From an uncultured Opitutales bacterium (GTDB lineage Bacteria > Verrucomicrobiota > Verrucomicrobiia > Opitutales > Intestinicryptomonadaceae), in the NCBI GenBank assembly GCA_900548185.1, contig URJJ01000019.1, positions 1-46,776 on the forward strand: a stretch of DNA of 46,776 bases, in the 5' to 3' direction. Shown one piece after another: positions 35,546 to 46,776 of the stretch. A model generated the notes under the pieces. The model was not told where the DNA came from and did not search any database. It saw only the letters and a program-made list of their open reading frames with translations. The stretch's first letter is position 1. Each line of letters begins with the position of its first letter. A program made the translations under genes and the position numbers.

Positions 35546-35722
35546 ATAAAAAAGTATCCACTAAATTCACTCTAAATTAAACAAACCCAGCCACACTCTT
35601 GATTGCCTCCACCCAGCTATTGCCTTCAGGCAATGCGGTGAGAGGAACCCATAGCCGCCCGGACCCGGGCGGCGCACGCCGTACCAAGATGCGAAAGCAT
35701 CTTAGATCCAACGGTACGTTGG
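35546..35722 (-). repeat. Multi-hairpin repeat, copy F
   Basis: On the minus strand hairpin 1 is at 35708-35722, hairpin 2 with loop TTTC at 35686-35703, hairpin 3 at 35654-35673, and hairpin 4 with loop TGAA at 35616-35636. The tail GGTTTGTTTAATTTAGAGTG resembles that of copy B. It lies directly after the terminator of the secreted alanine-rich protein gene, on the same strand. Confidence 0.9.
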
Positions 35723-35740
35723 CGGAGCGTTGGCAAGGAT

Positions 35741-35770
35741 AAAAAAAGCCCCCGAAAAACGGGGGCTTTT
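35741..35770 (-). terminator. Strong intrinsic terminator of the secreted alanine-rich protein gene
   Basis: AAAAGCCCCCG and CGGGGGCTTTT form a perfect 11-bp stem around a five-base loop, with a T run of seven on the minus strand. It begins 20 bp after the stop codon. Confidence 0.93.
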
Positions 35771-35789
35771 AAAGTTTGTCAAAGTTGGA

Positions 35790-36512
35790 TTAAAGCTTTG
35801 AAAGGTCCTCGTCAGTGAGGAGGATGGTCGTATTGATAGCGCCGTCAACGCCGTTATTGCTTTCGGCGGTAGGAGCGCTCACAGAGCCGGTGTCGGCATT
35901 GGGATCCTGAGCAACCGAGGGAGCGGAAACTTCGACCTTGCTGCCGTCAACGGTGCCCGCAACGCTCTCGCCGTCGGGGGAGACATTGAGGTCTACGCCC
36001 TTTTCGGAAGCCTTGCCGGAAGCGTCGGTGACGACGAGTTTCCCGGCGACATTGACAGAGCCTTCCACAAGGTTGAGCTGCGGATTGAATACGGCCTTTT
36101 CACTGCCGAAATTGAGCCTGATATCGGGGGCCTGGGAAGCCGGGAATACCGCGTCGATGGAAACGGGCTTGCCGGTGGCGTCCGAGAAAGGAACGCCCGC
36201 CGATGCGACTGCGAAAGCCTTCACGGCGGCGGCATGGTCGGGATTGAGAACGCCGGCTATCGCGGCGGAAAGGGATGATATGACTTCGGAAGCGTCTGCA
36301 TTTGAGGGAAGCGCCGCAATAACCGCACGAGCCACGGTCTTGCCGTCAACAACCTGCTTGGACACGACAATCTTGCCGAACTTGGAGGGAACTTCAGTCG
36401 CCGCAGCCTGGGCATTGGCGGACGCGGGAGCCGCGGCATTTTCCTGGGCGGAAGCGAACGACGCCGCCGATATGGCCGCGAGAGCTACCAAAATAGTTTT
36501 CCAATTTTTCAT
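35790..36512 (-). CDS. Secreted alanine-rich protein of unknown function
   Basis: I do not recognise a family. The 240-residue protein begins MKNWKTILVALAAISAASFASA, a clear signal peptide, so the mature protein is outside the inner membrane. It is rich in Ala, Val and Ser and acidic overall, with a helical first half (SSLSAAIAGVLNPDHAAAVKAF) and a strand-like second half (LVEGSVNVAGKLVVTDASG). The C-terminal 45 residues look disordered (DPNADTGSVSAPTAESNNG). I chose the ATG at 36512, which has AAGGA at a good distance; the ATG at 36527 is part of that leader. Codon use is even and the terminator is strong, both suggesting good expression. It stands alone between rnr and the repeat region. 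Confidence 0.8.
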   Translation of the reverse strand: MKNWKTILVALAAISAASFASAQENAAAPASANAQAAATEVPSKFGKIVVSKQVVDGKTVARAVIAALPSNADASEVISSLSAAIAGVLNPDHAAAVKAFAVASAGVPFSDATGKPVSIDAVFPASQAPDIRLNFGSEKAVFNPQLNLVEGSVNVAGKLVVTDASGKASEKGVDLNVSPDGESVAGTVDGSKVEVSAPSVAQDPNADTGSVSAPTAESNNGVDGAINTTILLTDEDLSKL

Positions 36513-36590
36513 TTTATTTCCTTTCAAAATGGGTGAATAGAGGGTTTTAAGACCAATTTTCCCACACGGTATTTCATTAGGTTGGAAAAT

Positions 36591-38864
36591 TCAAGCTTTT
36601 TTTTGCTTTTTTTCATCTCCTGCCCTGGCGAAATCTATCTGCCTTTTAAATCTGTCGACAGATTCCACGCACACTTTAATCCGGTCGCCCACCTTGACGG
36701 TTTTGCCGGTTCTGCGCCCGCGCAGGACGGTGCCGTCGGGGTTGAGGCGGTAGATGTCGTCGCGCATCGTGTGCATGTGCACGAATCCGTAGGCCATAGA
36801 CTCGGTGAGCTCCACAAAAAACCCGTGGCCGGTGAGGCTCGCAACGACGGCTTCAAATGCCTCTGGGGTGCCGACCCTGCGCTCGAAGAACTCCAGAAGC
36901 TTTACTTTTCTGGACTCGCGCTCCGCCTCGGCGGAGTTGTATTCGGTTTTTGAAATGTGGTCCGCAACCGTCTCCAAAGTTCCCTGCGATAGGGGTTTTG
37001 CCCTGCCCTTCGGGGCCGTCTCCATGCCGCGGGACTGCATATAAAAATTCAAGGCGCGGTGGACGGTGAAGTCCGCATAGCGGCGGATGGGGGAGGTAAA
37101 GTGGGCGTAATAGTGCTTCATAAGCCCGTAGTGCCCGTCCGGGGAGGCGCGGTAGAGGGCCCTTTTGAGCGAGCGCAGGAACTGGGTTTTCAGTATGTAG
37201 CCCTGCGGGTGCACGTTTATGGCCGAGAGCACCTTCATGACTTCGCGCCTGCGGGTCAGGTCCCCGGCGTATATGCCGAAGGAGTCCAGATATTCGCGCA
37301 GGTCGATGAGCTTTTCCTCGTCGGGGTCGTCGTGCACCCTGGAAATGAAGGGGATGTGGGCGTCGAAAAGCTCGCGCGCCACGGCCTCGTTTGCGGCAAG
37401 CATGAACTCCTCGACGAGCTGGTGGCTTTCGTCGTAGCTCACGCGCTCGATTTTCCTGGCGTAGCCGTCGGCGTCGCAGTAGATTTTGAAGTCGGGCATG
37501 TCGAGGTCGAGGCTGCCCTTGCGCATGCGCTTTTTGCGCAGGGTTGCGGCCAGGCTCCACATCTGCCTCAGATTTGTACGCAGGCGCTGGAGGAAGGCCC
37601 TGTCGAAAGAATCAAGGGGCTTGCCGCTGGAGCCTGTCGCGTAGTGTTCGGGGGGTCGGACGGCCTTGATTTTTTCGAGGTCGTTTTCCTTGAGGAAGGC
37701 GTGCGCCTGCTCGTATGAAAGGCGCTTGGAGCTGCGTATGACGCTGTTTGCGATTTTGACGCCCTTGCAGTCCCCGCCGGCGTCGAACGAGATGAAGACG
37801 CTCTTTACGAGCCTGTCCTCGTCCTCCACGAGGCTGCATATGCCGTTTGACAGCTCAAAGGGCAGCATCGGTATGACGGTGCCCACGAGGTAGGTGGAGT
37901 TTCCGCGCCGCTGAGCCTCCTTGTCGAGCGCCGAGCCCGGCCTGACGTATGCGGCCACGTCCGCAATGTGCACGCCTATTTCCAAAATCCCGTCCTTGCC
38001 GCGCCTGAACGACAGGGCGTCGTCAAAGTCCTTCGCATCCCCGGGGTCGATGGTGACTACCAGCTCGCCGCGCAGGTCGAGCCTTCCCGCCATTTCGGAT
38101 TCCGAGACCTTCGACGGTATCGCCTCGACTTCGCGCAGCACGGCGTCCGGAAACTCCGACTGGAGGTCGTACTTTATAAGTATGGCCTTGTACTCGGACA
38201 TCGGGGTGTGGCTCTTGCCCAGGTTTTCCACTATTTCCCCGGAGGGGTTTATGTGCTTTTGCGTCCATTCGTGGAGGGCCACCACCACCTTGTCGCCCTC
38301 GTCCGGGCGCGGGAGGGCGGCGGAGCGCGACGGGTCGCCCACAATCACGTCGTAGAAGAATTTGGGGTCGTCCGGCGCGACGTGCCAGAAGTTCGCGGAG
38401 CGGCGGAGGGTTCCTATAACGCGCGTCTTGCCGCGCTCGGTGACGCGTATGACGCGGGCGTACCTCACAGAGCCCGGCATCTCCTTTTCGCGCCGGGCGC
38501 GGCCGCCGCCGAAGCGCTCGTCGAGGATGCGCGCCAGCACCTTGTCGCCGTTGAGAGCGACCCCTGTGTCCTCCCGGCGCACGGAGACGTACGAGCCGTC
38601 GTCCAGACGTATCGACGCCGCCCCGCTCTGCCTGAACTCGATTGTCCCGCCCACGAGCCCGAGGTCCTTGGAGGCGCAGTACCTGCCGCCCTTTACATGC
38701 GCAACGCTCCCCCTGCGCACCATTTCCGCAACGACCCTCTTGAAGGCCGGATAGTCCTTGCGAGGGAGCTTGAGCTGCTCTGCGATTTCCGGGAGGCCGC
38801 TCGGCGCGTAGCTTTTGCTGCGCAAGAGCGACAGAATATTTTGGGACAGGAATTCCTCTTTCAT
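36591..38864 (-). CDS. rnr: Ribonuclease R
   Basis: The 757-residue exonuclease has the RNase II/R domain order. A helix-turn-helix-like N-terminus (about 1-65) and cold-shock domains (about 70-230) precede the RNB catalytic domain, with TIDPGDAKDFDDAL (about 268-281) holding the four metal-binding Asp residues, and HYYAHFTSPIRRYADFTVHR near 600. A C-terminal S1 domain (about 665-740) and a short lysine-rich tail (EKKQKKA) follow. It degrades structured RNA from the 3' end. The ATG overlaps the stop of the hemX/ccsA-like gene as ATGA, so it is translationally coupled to a heme-synthesis operon. Confidence 0.95.
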   Translation of the reverse strand: MKEEFLSQNILSLLRSKSYAPSGLPEIAEQLKLPRKDYPAFKRVVAEMVRRGSVAHVKGGRYCASKDLGLVGGTIEFRQSGAASIRLDDGSYVSVRREDTGVALNGDKVLARILDERFGGGRARREKEMPGSVRYARVIRVTERGKTRVIGTLRRSANFWHVAPDDPKFFYDVIVGDPSRSAALPRPDEGDKVVVALHEWTQKHINPSGEIVENLGKSHTPMSEYKAILIKYDLQSEFPDAVLREVEAIPSKVSESEMAGRLDLRGELVVTIDPGDAKDFDDALSFRRGKDGILEIGVHIADVAAYVRPGSALDKEAQRRGNSTYLVGTVIPMLPFELSNGICSLVEDEDRLVKSVFISFDAGGDCKGVKIANSVIRSSKRLSYEQAHAFLKENDLEKIKAVRPPEHYATGSSGKPLDSFDRAFLQRLRTNLRQMWSLAATLRKKRMRKGSLDLDMPDFKIYCDADGYARKIERVSYDESHQLVEEFMLAANEAVARELFDAHIPFISRVHDDPDEEKLIDLREYLDSFGIYAGDLTRRREVMKVLSAINVHPQGYILKTQFLRSLKRALYRASPDGHYGLMKHYYAHFTSPIRRYADFTVHRALNFYMQSRGMETAPKGRAKPLSQGTLETVADHISKTEYNSAEAERESRKVKLLEFFERRVGTPEAFEAVVASLTGHGFFVELTESMAYGFVHMHTMRDDIYRLNPDGTVLRGRRTGKTVKVGDRIKVCVESVDRFKRQIDFARAGDEKKQKKA

Positions 38865-39667
38865 AAAAACACGGTTCTAAGCTGTATCGGAATGAGAAGA
38901 AATATCGCAAGGGCGAACATCGCCACGCACAGCCTGGAGAATGCGAGCTCCGAAAGCCTCGACGAAAAGGCAAGAAGCGCAAGCATCGCCGCAAACAGGA
39001 AGAATCCGGCCGCAAACTTCGCCCACATGACAGGGGACGGATCCGAGCCTGCTGCGGCCGCGATGCCGAGGCCCGCCGACGCCGCCATGGCAAGGCACGC
39101 CGCGCCGAGGGACCTGCGGGCAAACCTCACGAGCCGAGGAAGCGGAAGCAGGGCGCGGGAGAAGGCGTCGTTTGCCCGGGTTTTCAGGGAGCGGCGCTGA
39201 AGGACGTACATGCATCCGAAAAAAGACGACAGCGCGATGAAGGAATACGCCACTATCGCCACGGCGGCATGCACTGCCGCAAGGTCCCCCGCCGTGGGCT
39301 CGGCCGCGCAGACCTTCTCGGAGAACACCGGGCACATGAGCGGCAGCGCGGTGAGGGCGCAGGCCGCAAGCGCCGTGAGCGAGCCCAGAATCTTCACCCG
39401 CAAAACGGCCGCGGCCGAGAGGTCCACGGCAACAATCATCCACGCGATTGCCTCCAGAAGCTCGTACGAATTGTAAACCGGGAGCCTGCCGCACCTCGCG
39501 GCCACGACGCCAAGGGCCGACGTGTGCGCCACAAAGCCCGCGAACGCCAGCGCGAAAAACCAGAAGCCGCCGCCCTCCCCCCTCTTCAAAAAGGACGCAA
39601 AAGCCGCAGCGAAGGACGCCCCGTAAAGGAGGGCGGCTATTCCGAAGAGTGTCGCTGGAGAATTCAA
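38861..39667 (-). CDS. Cytochrome c assembly/HemX-like membrane protein
   Basis: The 268-residue protein has about eight membrane helices and belongs to the family that includes CcsA, ResC and HemX (cytochrome c assembly protein domain). Recognisable pieces are LPVYNSYELLEAIAW, VHAAVAIVAYSFIALSSFFG and the closing WAKFAAGFFLFAAML. The tryptophan-rich WWD heme-handling motif of true CcsA is absent, so a HemX-like role next to heme synthesis is more likely. A TTG start at 39667 is proposed because it overlaps the hemH stop (TTGA) and gives the usual protein length; an upstream ATG would place about 20 Arg-rich residues in front. Its stop overlaps the rnr start. Confidence 0.8.
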   Translation of the reverse strand: MNSPATLFGIAALLYGASFAAAFASFLKRGEGGGFWFFALAFAGFVAHTSALGVVAARCGRLPVYNSYELLEAIAWMIVAVDLSAAAVLRVKILGSLTALAACALTALPLMCPVFSEKVCAAEPTAGDLAAVHAAVAIVAYSFIALSSFFGCMYVLQRRSLKTRANDAFSRALLPLPRLVRFARRSLGAACLAMAASAGLGIAAAAGSDPSPVMWAKFAAGFFLFAAMLALLAFSSRLSELAFSRLCVAMFALAIFLLIPIQLRTVFL

Positions 39668-40575
39668 TGCAGTCCTTTCAAAAGCCCTTCGAGAAGTTCG
39701 GCGTGGGCGTCGGAATCGTTCAGGCACGGGACGAACTCGAAGGAGCGCCCCCCGGCCTTGAGAAAAGTGTCGCGCAAATCGCGGCCGATTTCAAGCGTTG
39801 TTTCCACGCAGTCGCAAAAAAAACCGGGGCACACAACAGCCAGCCTTTCCGCGCCGGATTCCGCGAGGGTCCGGGCGGCGTCCGCAGCGCGCGGAGAAGT
39901 CCACCTGCCGAAGTCCATCACCGACTGCCACGCAAGCTCCATCCGGACACCCGGCATCCGGGATTTGAGAAGCCCGAACGTCTCCCGGCAGAACCGGGCG
40001 TAGTCGCATCGCTTAAGCTGGCTTAGCGGCACCCCGTGAAAGCACACGAGAAGCGCGTCCGCGCGGGCTGCGGCAGCCGCCGCCGAAGCCGCCACCGCAT
40101 CTATGTAGGCCGGATTGTCGTGGTAGCTTTCGACCGTCGCGCCCCCGCCCGCCGCCCTTACGGCACGCAGCGCGGGGAAAGTCATGGAGCTTGCCCTCTG
40201 CGGGTAGAGGATTACAAACGCCGGGTTCGAGCGGCCCTGCGAACGCATGGCGCGCACCGCGTCGGAAACAGACGGGCTGCCGCACACGCCCCCCCAGCCG
40301 ACGGGGACGCCCAGCCTGGCCGAGAGCTTCGCCGCAAGCGAGCCTGCGAATCCGGCGGCGGGATGAACGCCGCAGGCGGAGACGGCCCGCAGGTTTTGCA
40401 GGTACGCGTCCGCGCGCTTTTCCGATATCCTCCATGCCAGGAATTTCCTGAGCGGCCACGGGACGTTCAGCACGTCCGCGTCGCCCAGGAAGGCCCGGAT
40501 AAAATCCGCGCACGCGCCGCGCTCGAGCGCCGCAGGGACGCCCAGGCAGACCAGCACTGCGCAGTCAAAGCTCAT
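39664..40575 (-). CDS. hemH: Ferrochelatase
   Basis: The 303-residue protein inserts iron into a porphyrin, the last step of heme synthesis. It keeps the chief motifs: VLVCLGVPAALERG at the start, YPQRASSMTFPAL, VCFHGVPLSQLKRCDY with the metal-binding His, and CPGFFCDCVETTLEI with the conserved Glu. It is a little shorter and more diverged than the classic enzyme. The start codon overlaps the hemG stop as ATGA; the longer frame upstream is rejected because it lies inside hemG. Whether it works on protoporphyrin or on coproporphyrin cannot be told by eye; the partner hemG gene has the same ambiguity. Confidence 0.9.
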   Translation of the reverse strand: MSFDCAVLVCLGVPAALERGACADFIRAFLGDADVLNVPWPLRKFLAWRISEKRADAYLQNLRAVSACGVHPAAGFAGSLAAKLSARLGVPVGWGGVCGSPSVSDAVRAMRSQGRSNPAFVILYPQRASSMTFPALRAVRAAGGGATVESYHDNPAYIDAVAASAAAAAARADALLVCFHGVPLSQLKRCDYARFCRETFGLLKSRMPGVRMELAWQSVMDFGRWTSPRAADAARTLAESGAERLAVVCPGFFCDCVETTLEIGRDLRDTFLKAGGRSFEFVPCLNDSDAHAELLEGLLKGLH

Positions 40576-41936
40576 TGGGGGACAGACTCGGCCGCAGCGA
40601 GGGCGTTTTCCATGCAGGAGCTGACCCCCACCCCGCCCAGGTACGAGCCAAGGAGCCTCACGGTCGGAAATTCCGCGCGCGCCTCGGCGGCGGCCTCCAG
40701 AAATTCCCCGTAGCCCACGTTGTACTGGGCGATGCCGTTTTCCCAGCGGAACACGCGCTCGAACATGGGCTTGCCCGAGAGGCCGACGAGGCGGCGCAGG
40801 TCGTCCAGGGCAAGCTCCACAAGCTCCGCGTCGCCAAGCTTTGCAAGCTCCGGGGAGCGCATGCCGCCCACATAGCATGTTATCGTCACGCACCCGCTCG
40901 GCGCGCGCCCGCCGAACACCGTAGAAACGAACAGGGCGCCGAGAATCCTGTAATTTTTCTCCTTTTCAGGGACCAGCGCGCCGAACCCGTCCAGGGGGTG
41001 GGCGACGTCGGACCTCCTGAAACCCATCGTAACCGAGGCGACGGGCGCATACTCTATCCTGTCGAGCGGAGCGAGGGCCGCGGCCAGCGTGCCGGGCAGG
41101 GGAAGCTCCCTTATTTTTTTTGCGGGGACGGCTATCACCATCTCGTCGAATTCGTCGCAGTCCTCGCCCGTGTCGGAAGTCCAGCAGACCCGCCAGCCGC
41201 CCATGTCGTAGTCCACGCTGGCGATGCGCGCGCCGAGGGAGAGGCTGCCGTCCAGAAGAGAGGCGAGCCTGTCCACCAGCTCCGCAAGGCCGTCCTTGAA
41301 GGATATCATGACCGGCTTGAAGAAGTTTCCGGCCGCGGCCTTCTCCCTGCGGGCCTTCATGCCCCCGCGCACTATCGAGCCGTACTTCTGCTCAAGCTTC
41401 CAGAACGGGGGGAAGGCGTACCTGGCCGAAAGTTTCTCGGGGTTGCCGCCGTAGATGCCCGCCATGAAGGGGTTCATGCCGTAGTCGAGGGCCTCGCGGC
41501 CCATGCGGTGCACGGTGAATTCGGCGACGCTCGGGTCGGAGTCCGGGTCGTGCGGCTTCTTCCACAAGTCGGCCAGAATCCTGAATTTTCCGGCCAGCGA
41601 AAAGAGGGGGCTGAACGCCATTTTTACCGGGTTCATCGGCACCTCGCAAATCTTGCCGTTCTTTACGAAAAACCGTTTTTTGGAGAGGCTGTTTGAAGTC
41701 ACCATCCGGCCTTCGAGTCCGATTTCCCTTATGAAATCGAGGGTCTTTGCGCTCTGAACCATCACGGAATTGGAGCCGCTCTCCGCCCTGAAGCCGTTCT
41801 CGGAGACGGTATTTATGACGCCGCCCGCGCGCGGGGCGGAATCTATGACGCGGACTTCAAAGCCCCGCTCCTTGAGGCGGTACGCCGCCGTCAGGCCGCT
41901 TATGCCGGCCCCTATAACTAATATCTTCTTTGCCAT
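40572..41936 (-). CDS. hemG: Protoporphyrinogen/coproporphyrinogen oxidase, HemG/HemY type (FAD)
   Basis: The 454-residue flavoprotein begins with the FAD-binding MAKKILVIGAGISGLTAAYRL, then VIDSAPRAGGVINTV and GFRAESGSNSVMV. It has the family block MGREALDYGMNPFMAGIYGG near residue 150 and ends with LGSYLGGVGVSSCMENALA, which closes the FAD site. It removes six hydrogens from the porphyrinogen ring, usually with oxygen as acceptor. It opens the operon hemG-hemH-hemX-like-rnr, in which every junction overlaps or nearly overlaps. An oxygen-dependent enzyme in an organism that also has pyruvate:ferredoxin oxidoreductase suggests tolerance of some oxygen or use of another acceptor. Confidence 0.93.
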   Translation of the reverse strand: MAKKILVIGAGISGLTAAYRLKERGFEVRVIDSAPRAGGVINTVSENGFRAESGSNSVMVQSAKTLDFIREIGLEGRMVTSNSLSKKRFFVKNGKICEVPMNPVKMAFSPLFSLAGKFRILADLWKKPHDPDSDPSVAEFTVHRMGREALDYGMNPFMAGIYGGNPEKLSARYAFPPFWKLEQKYGSIVRGGMKARREKAAAGNFFKPVMISFKDGLAELVDRLASLLDGSLSLGARIASVDYDMGGWRVCWTSDTGEDCDEFDEMVIAVPAKKIRELPLPGTLAAALAPLDRIEYAPVASVTMGFRRSDVAHPLDGFGALVPEKEKNYRILGALFVSTVFGGRAPSGCVTITCYVGGMRSPELAKLGDAELVELALDDLRRLVGLSGKPMFERVFRWENGIAQYNVGYGEFLEAAAEARAEFPTVRLLGSYLGGVGVSSCMENALAAAESVPQ

Positions 41937-42106
41937 ATGAAAAACGCTTTCCTGATTTTTTTAAAGTATGCGGGGCTTCGCGCGCCTTTCAAGCCCAATC
42001 CGCTCCCGCGCCCGGCGCCGGAAAAACAGGCTCTCCCTCCGCGCGCAGGGCGCGAAAGCGGGGACGGGGCCGTTAAAATTCCGCGCCGCGCATTTTTATA
42101 TCGTAC

Positions 42107-42125
42107 AAAGCCAGGGGGGCTTTTT
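42107..42125 (+). terminator. Weak plus-strand terminator in a gene-free region
   Basis: AAAGCC and GGCTTT pair around AGGGG, followed by two more T residues. There is no plus-strand gene in front of it. Confidence 0.4.
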
Positions 42126-42458
42126 AAAAAAGCATCCGGACGCCTTCCATAAACCGCCTCCGCCCCATCCCCGGCGCCGATGCCGCCTGCAAAGCCGTGC
42201 ATTTCAGGGCTTGGCATACTGCGCAGGAAAAATGATTCCACAATGAGCCCGAGGCCCTTCAGAAAACGCGGCAGGCCCTCCGGCGGCTTGGCGCGCGGCA
42301 TGCCCGATACCATTTTGCAAAATTCTCCCTGTGGCAGGGCATCTGCCGTTATCCGGCACAATTTTCCAGACTTTGGAATCTTGCCGCACATACGTGCCCT
42401 AAAAAACATGGGCCTGCGCGGATTGGAATGCTTGAAAAAACAAAGGGGCTGACATAGA

Positions 42459-42493
42459 TAAAAACGCCCCGAAAGAAATGAAAAACCGGGCGT
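42459..42493 (-). terminator. Terminator-like hairpin in a gene-free region
   Basis: ACGCCC (42464-42469) pairs with GGGCGT (42488-42493) across an 18-base loop, with TTTTTAT next on the minus strand. The loop is long, so this is only a possible terminator of a minus-strand transcript starting between here and the nifJ terminator. Confidence 0.35.
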
Positions 42494-42918
42494 CGTTTCG
42501 CGGAAGCTCAGGCGGGATTTTCCCATCCGCGTAATCCGCATAAAATTCCATTTCAGAATCCGCTTTCCGTTCCCTTATCTTCGCCAGGCCCAAAACAAAA
42601 TAACCCGTCGCCATCCGGAACATGGCGGGGTTTGCTTTGCGATGAATTTTGCCCACGCCCCAATATCCGGCTATCTGCGGCGATTCCCCGCGTTCGCCTC
42701 TCTCATTAAAATATGAAATAAACTGACATAACTTTTCTGGCAATGCGTAAAAACTGTGCGCCCAAAGAAACGCACAAAAGCCCATAGGAGCGAATGCGCG
42801 CGGCGGAACGCGCGGCAGGCGGGACATGCGGGCGAATAATAGCAAGCTAAATACCCGCAGACGAACCGTGCCCGATGAAGCCTGTGGCAAAACCTTAAAA
42901 CACGCATTATTTGAAGAT

Positions 42919-42947
42919 AAAAAAAGGGGCGCCCCAAGGGACGCCCC
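42919..42947 (-). terminator. Intrinsic terminator of nifJ
   Basis: GGGGCG and CGCCCC pair, extended inward by CC with GG after one mismatch, and are followed on the minus strand by a T run of seven. It is 29 bp after the nifJ stop. Confidence 0.88.
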
Positions 42948-42975
42948 AAAATATCCGTCTGGCGGACAAAGGCCG

Positions 42976-46512
<3,537 letters not shown>

Positions 46513-46741
46513 ATGCGATGAGTGTGATTTGATTAGTTGAAATACCCGCCGCAAAAGCGGCTGTAATGAACGGCGGGGCGGAGTTTTTATCAAAAAAAAC
46601 ACGCCCACATTATTCAAATAGCTTGTCAAGCTACGCCCGCAAATTTCTCCCGTCAACCAAAAAGCGATTTTTTCGCCCCCCGGCCGCGCCGCCTCAATCG
46701 AAAGAGAAGGCTCCGGGCCCATCCCCCCGCCCCTCCCCCAC

Positions 46742-46776
46742 CTGTCTCTTATACACATCTGACGCTGCCGACGAAG
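46742..46776. other. Residual Illumina Nextera adapter (not genomic)
   Basis: The window ends with CTGTCTCTTATACACATCT followed by GACGCTGCCGACGA, the reverse complement of the Nextera transposase read-1 adapter, plus two further bases from the index side. The low-complexity C-rich bases just before it (about 46720-46741) may also be affected. Nothing here belongs to the genome. The open frame that starts in it gives the well-known artefact peptide MCIRDR. Confidence 0.97.

Larger units (their letters stand above)
41937..42918. other. About 1-kb gap with no convincing gene
   Basis: Nothing here matches a protein family that I can see; open frames on both strands are long only because of base composition. 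Two terminator-like hairpins are present: plus-strand AAAGCC-AGGGG-GGCTTT with a short T run (42107-42125), and minus-strand ACGCCC/GGGCGT (42464-42493) with a T run after it at 42463-42459. They leave room for small transcripts. The left 170 bp must hold the hemG promoter. Confidence 0.5.

Noticed and set aside
35061..35549. 162-residue open frame on the plus strand in the repeat island
   Set aside because: It starts in the AT-rich core and runs through two hairpin repeats. Its C-terminal part only translates the repeats, and no Shine-Dalgarno site or known domain is visible.
38861..39667. True CcsA of system II cytochrome c maturation
   Set aside because: The WWD tryptophan motif is missing and no CcsB/ResB partner is near; the heme-gene setting fits a HemX-like protein better.
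42441..42470. tmRNA start (GGGGCTGA) on the plus strand
   Set aside because: Only eight bases match; no tRNA-like 3' end, tag reading frame or further conserved segments follow.
41918..42541. 207-residue open frame on the minus strand in the gap between hemG and nifJ
   Set aside because: Its product is low-complexity and overlaps the hemG start. The stretch also contains terminator-like hairpins, and no family is recognisable.

Overview
The window is 46.8 kb of high-GC bacterial chromosome. It reads as one end-to-end metagenomic or draft contig: the right edge still carries Illumina Nextera adapter sequence, and the left edge stops inside a tandem repeat. The gene content points to a Gram-negative anaerobe or facultative anaerobe, most likely of the Verrucomicrobiota or the wider PVC group. 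The clues are LptB, HPr kinase without a visible PTS, a membrane-anchored formylglycine-generating-enzyme-like protein, Sel1 proteins, a secreted GH130 enzyme, pyruvate:ferredoxin oxidoreductase, and mostly weak Shine-Dalgarno sites. That placement is inference; no rRNA is present. Most genes are on the minus strand.

Left part (1-5.2 kb): three copies of a 121-bp tandem repeat, a flavin-binding NimA-like protein, a secreted esterase, a ThrE-type exporter, a secreted protein of unknown function and tRNA-Arg(CCU). Next comes a probable five-gene minus-strand unit (14.2-5.8 kb), lptB-hprK-metH-rodA-rng, ending at a strong terminator; cutA diverges from it. From 14.6 to 23.4 kb lie a membrane-anchored FGE-like protein, guaB, a secreted GH130 enzyme, a 688-residue orphan, a Sel1-repeat protein and a YacP-like NYN nuclease. 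From 23.5 to 26.6 kb on the plus strand are a small lipoprotein, folD, the zinc-free ribosomal protein pair L36/L31 with a clear promoter and terminator, and a lone hisD.

From 34.5 down to 27.1 kb a tightly packed minus-strand series combines acnA, a STAS protein and its SpoIIE-type phosphatase, ebfC, recR, uppP and an amidohydrolase. Further right are a small secreted alanine-rich protein and a translationally coupled heme operon, hemG-hemH-hemX/ccsA-like-rnr. A roughly 1-kb gap without a convincing gene follows, and the window ends with nifJ (pyruvate:ferredoxin oxidoreductase).

The most unusual item is a family of about 130-200-bp repeats, six copies in the window (26.6-27.0 kb and 34.6-35.7 kb). 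Each copy can fold into the same series of four or five short hairpins. Stem sequences change in a compensating way between copies while loops drift, which suggests selection on a folded RNA or DNA. One copy supplies the last codons and stop of hisD. Two pairs face each other around an AT-rich, gene-free core. No protein that could mobilise them is visible.
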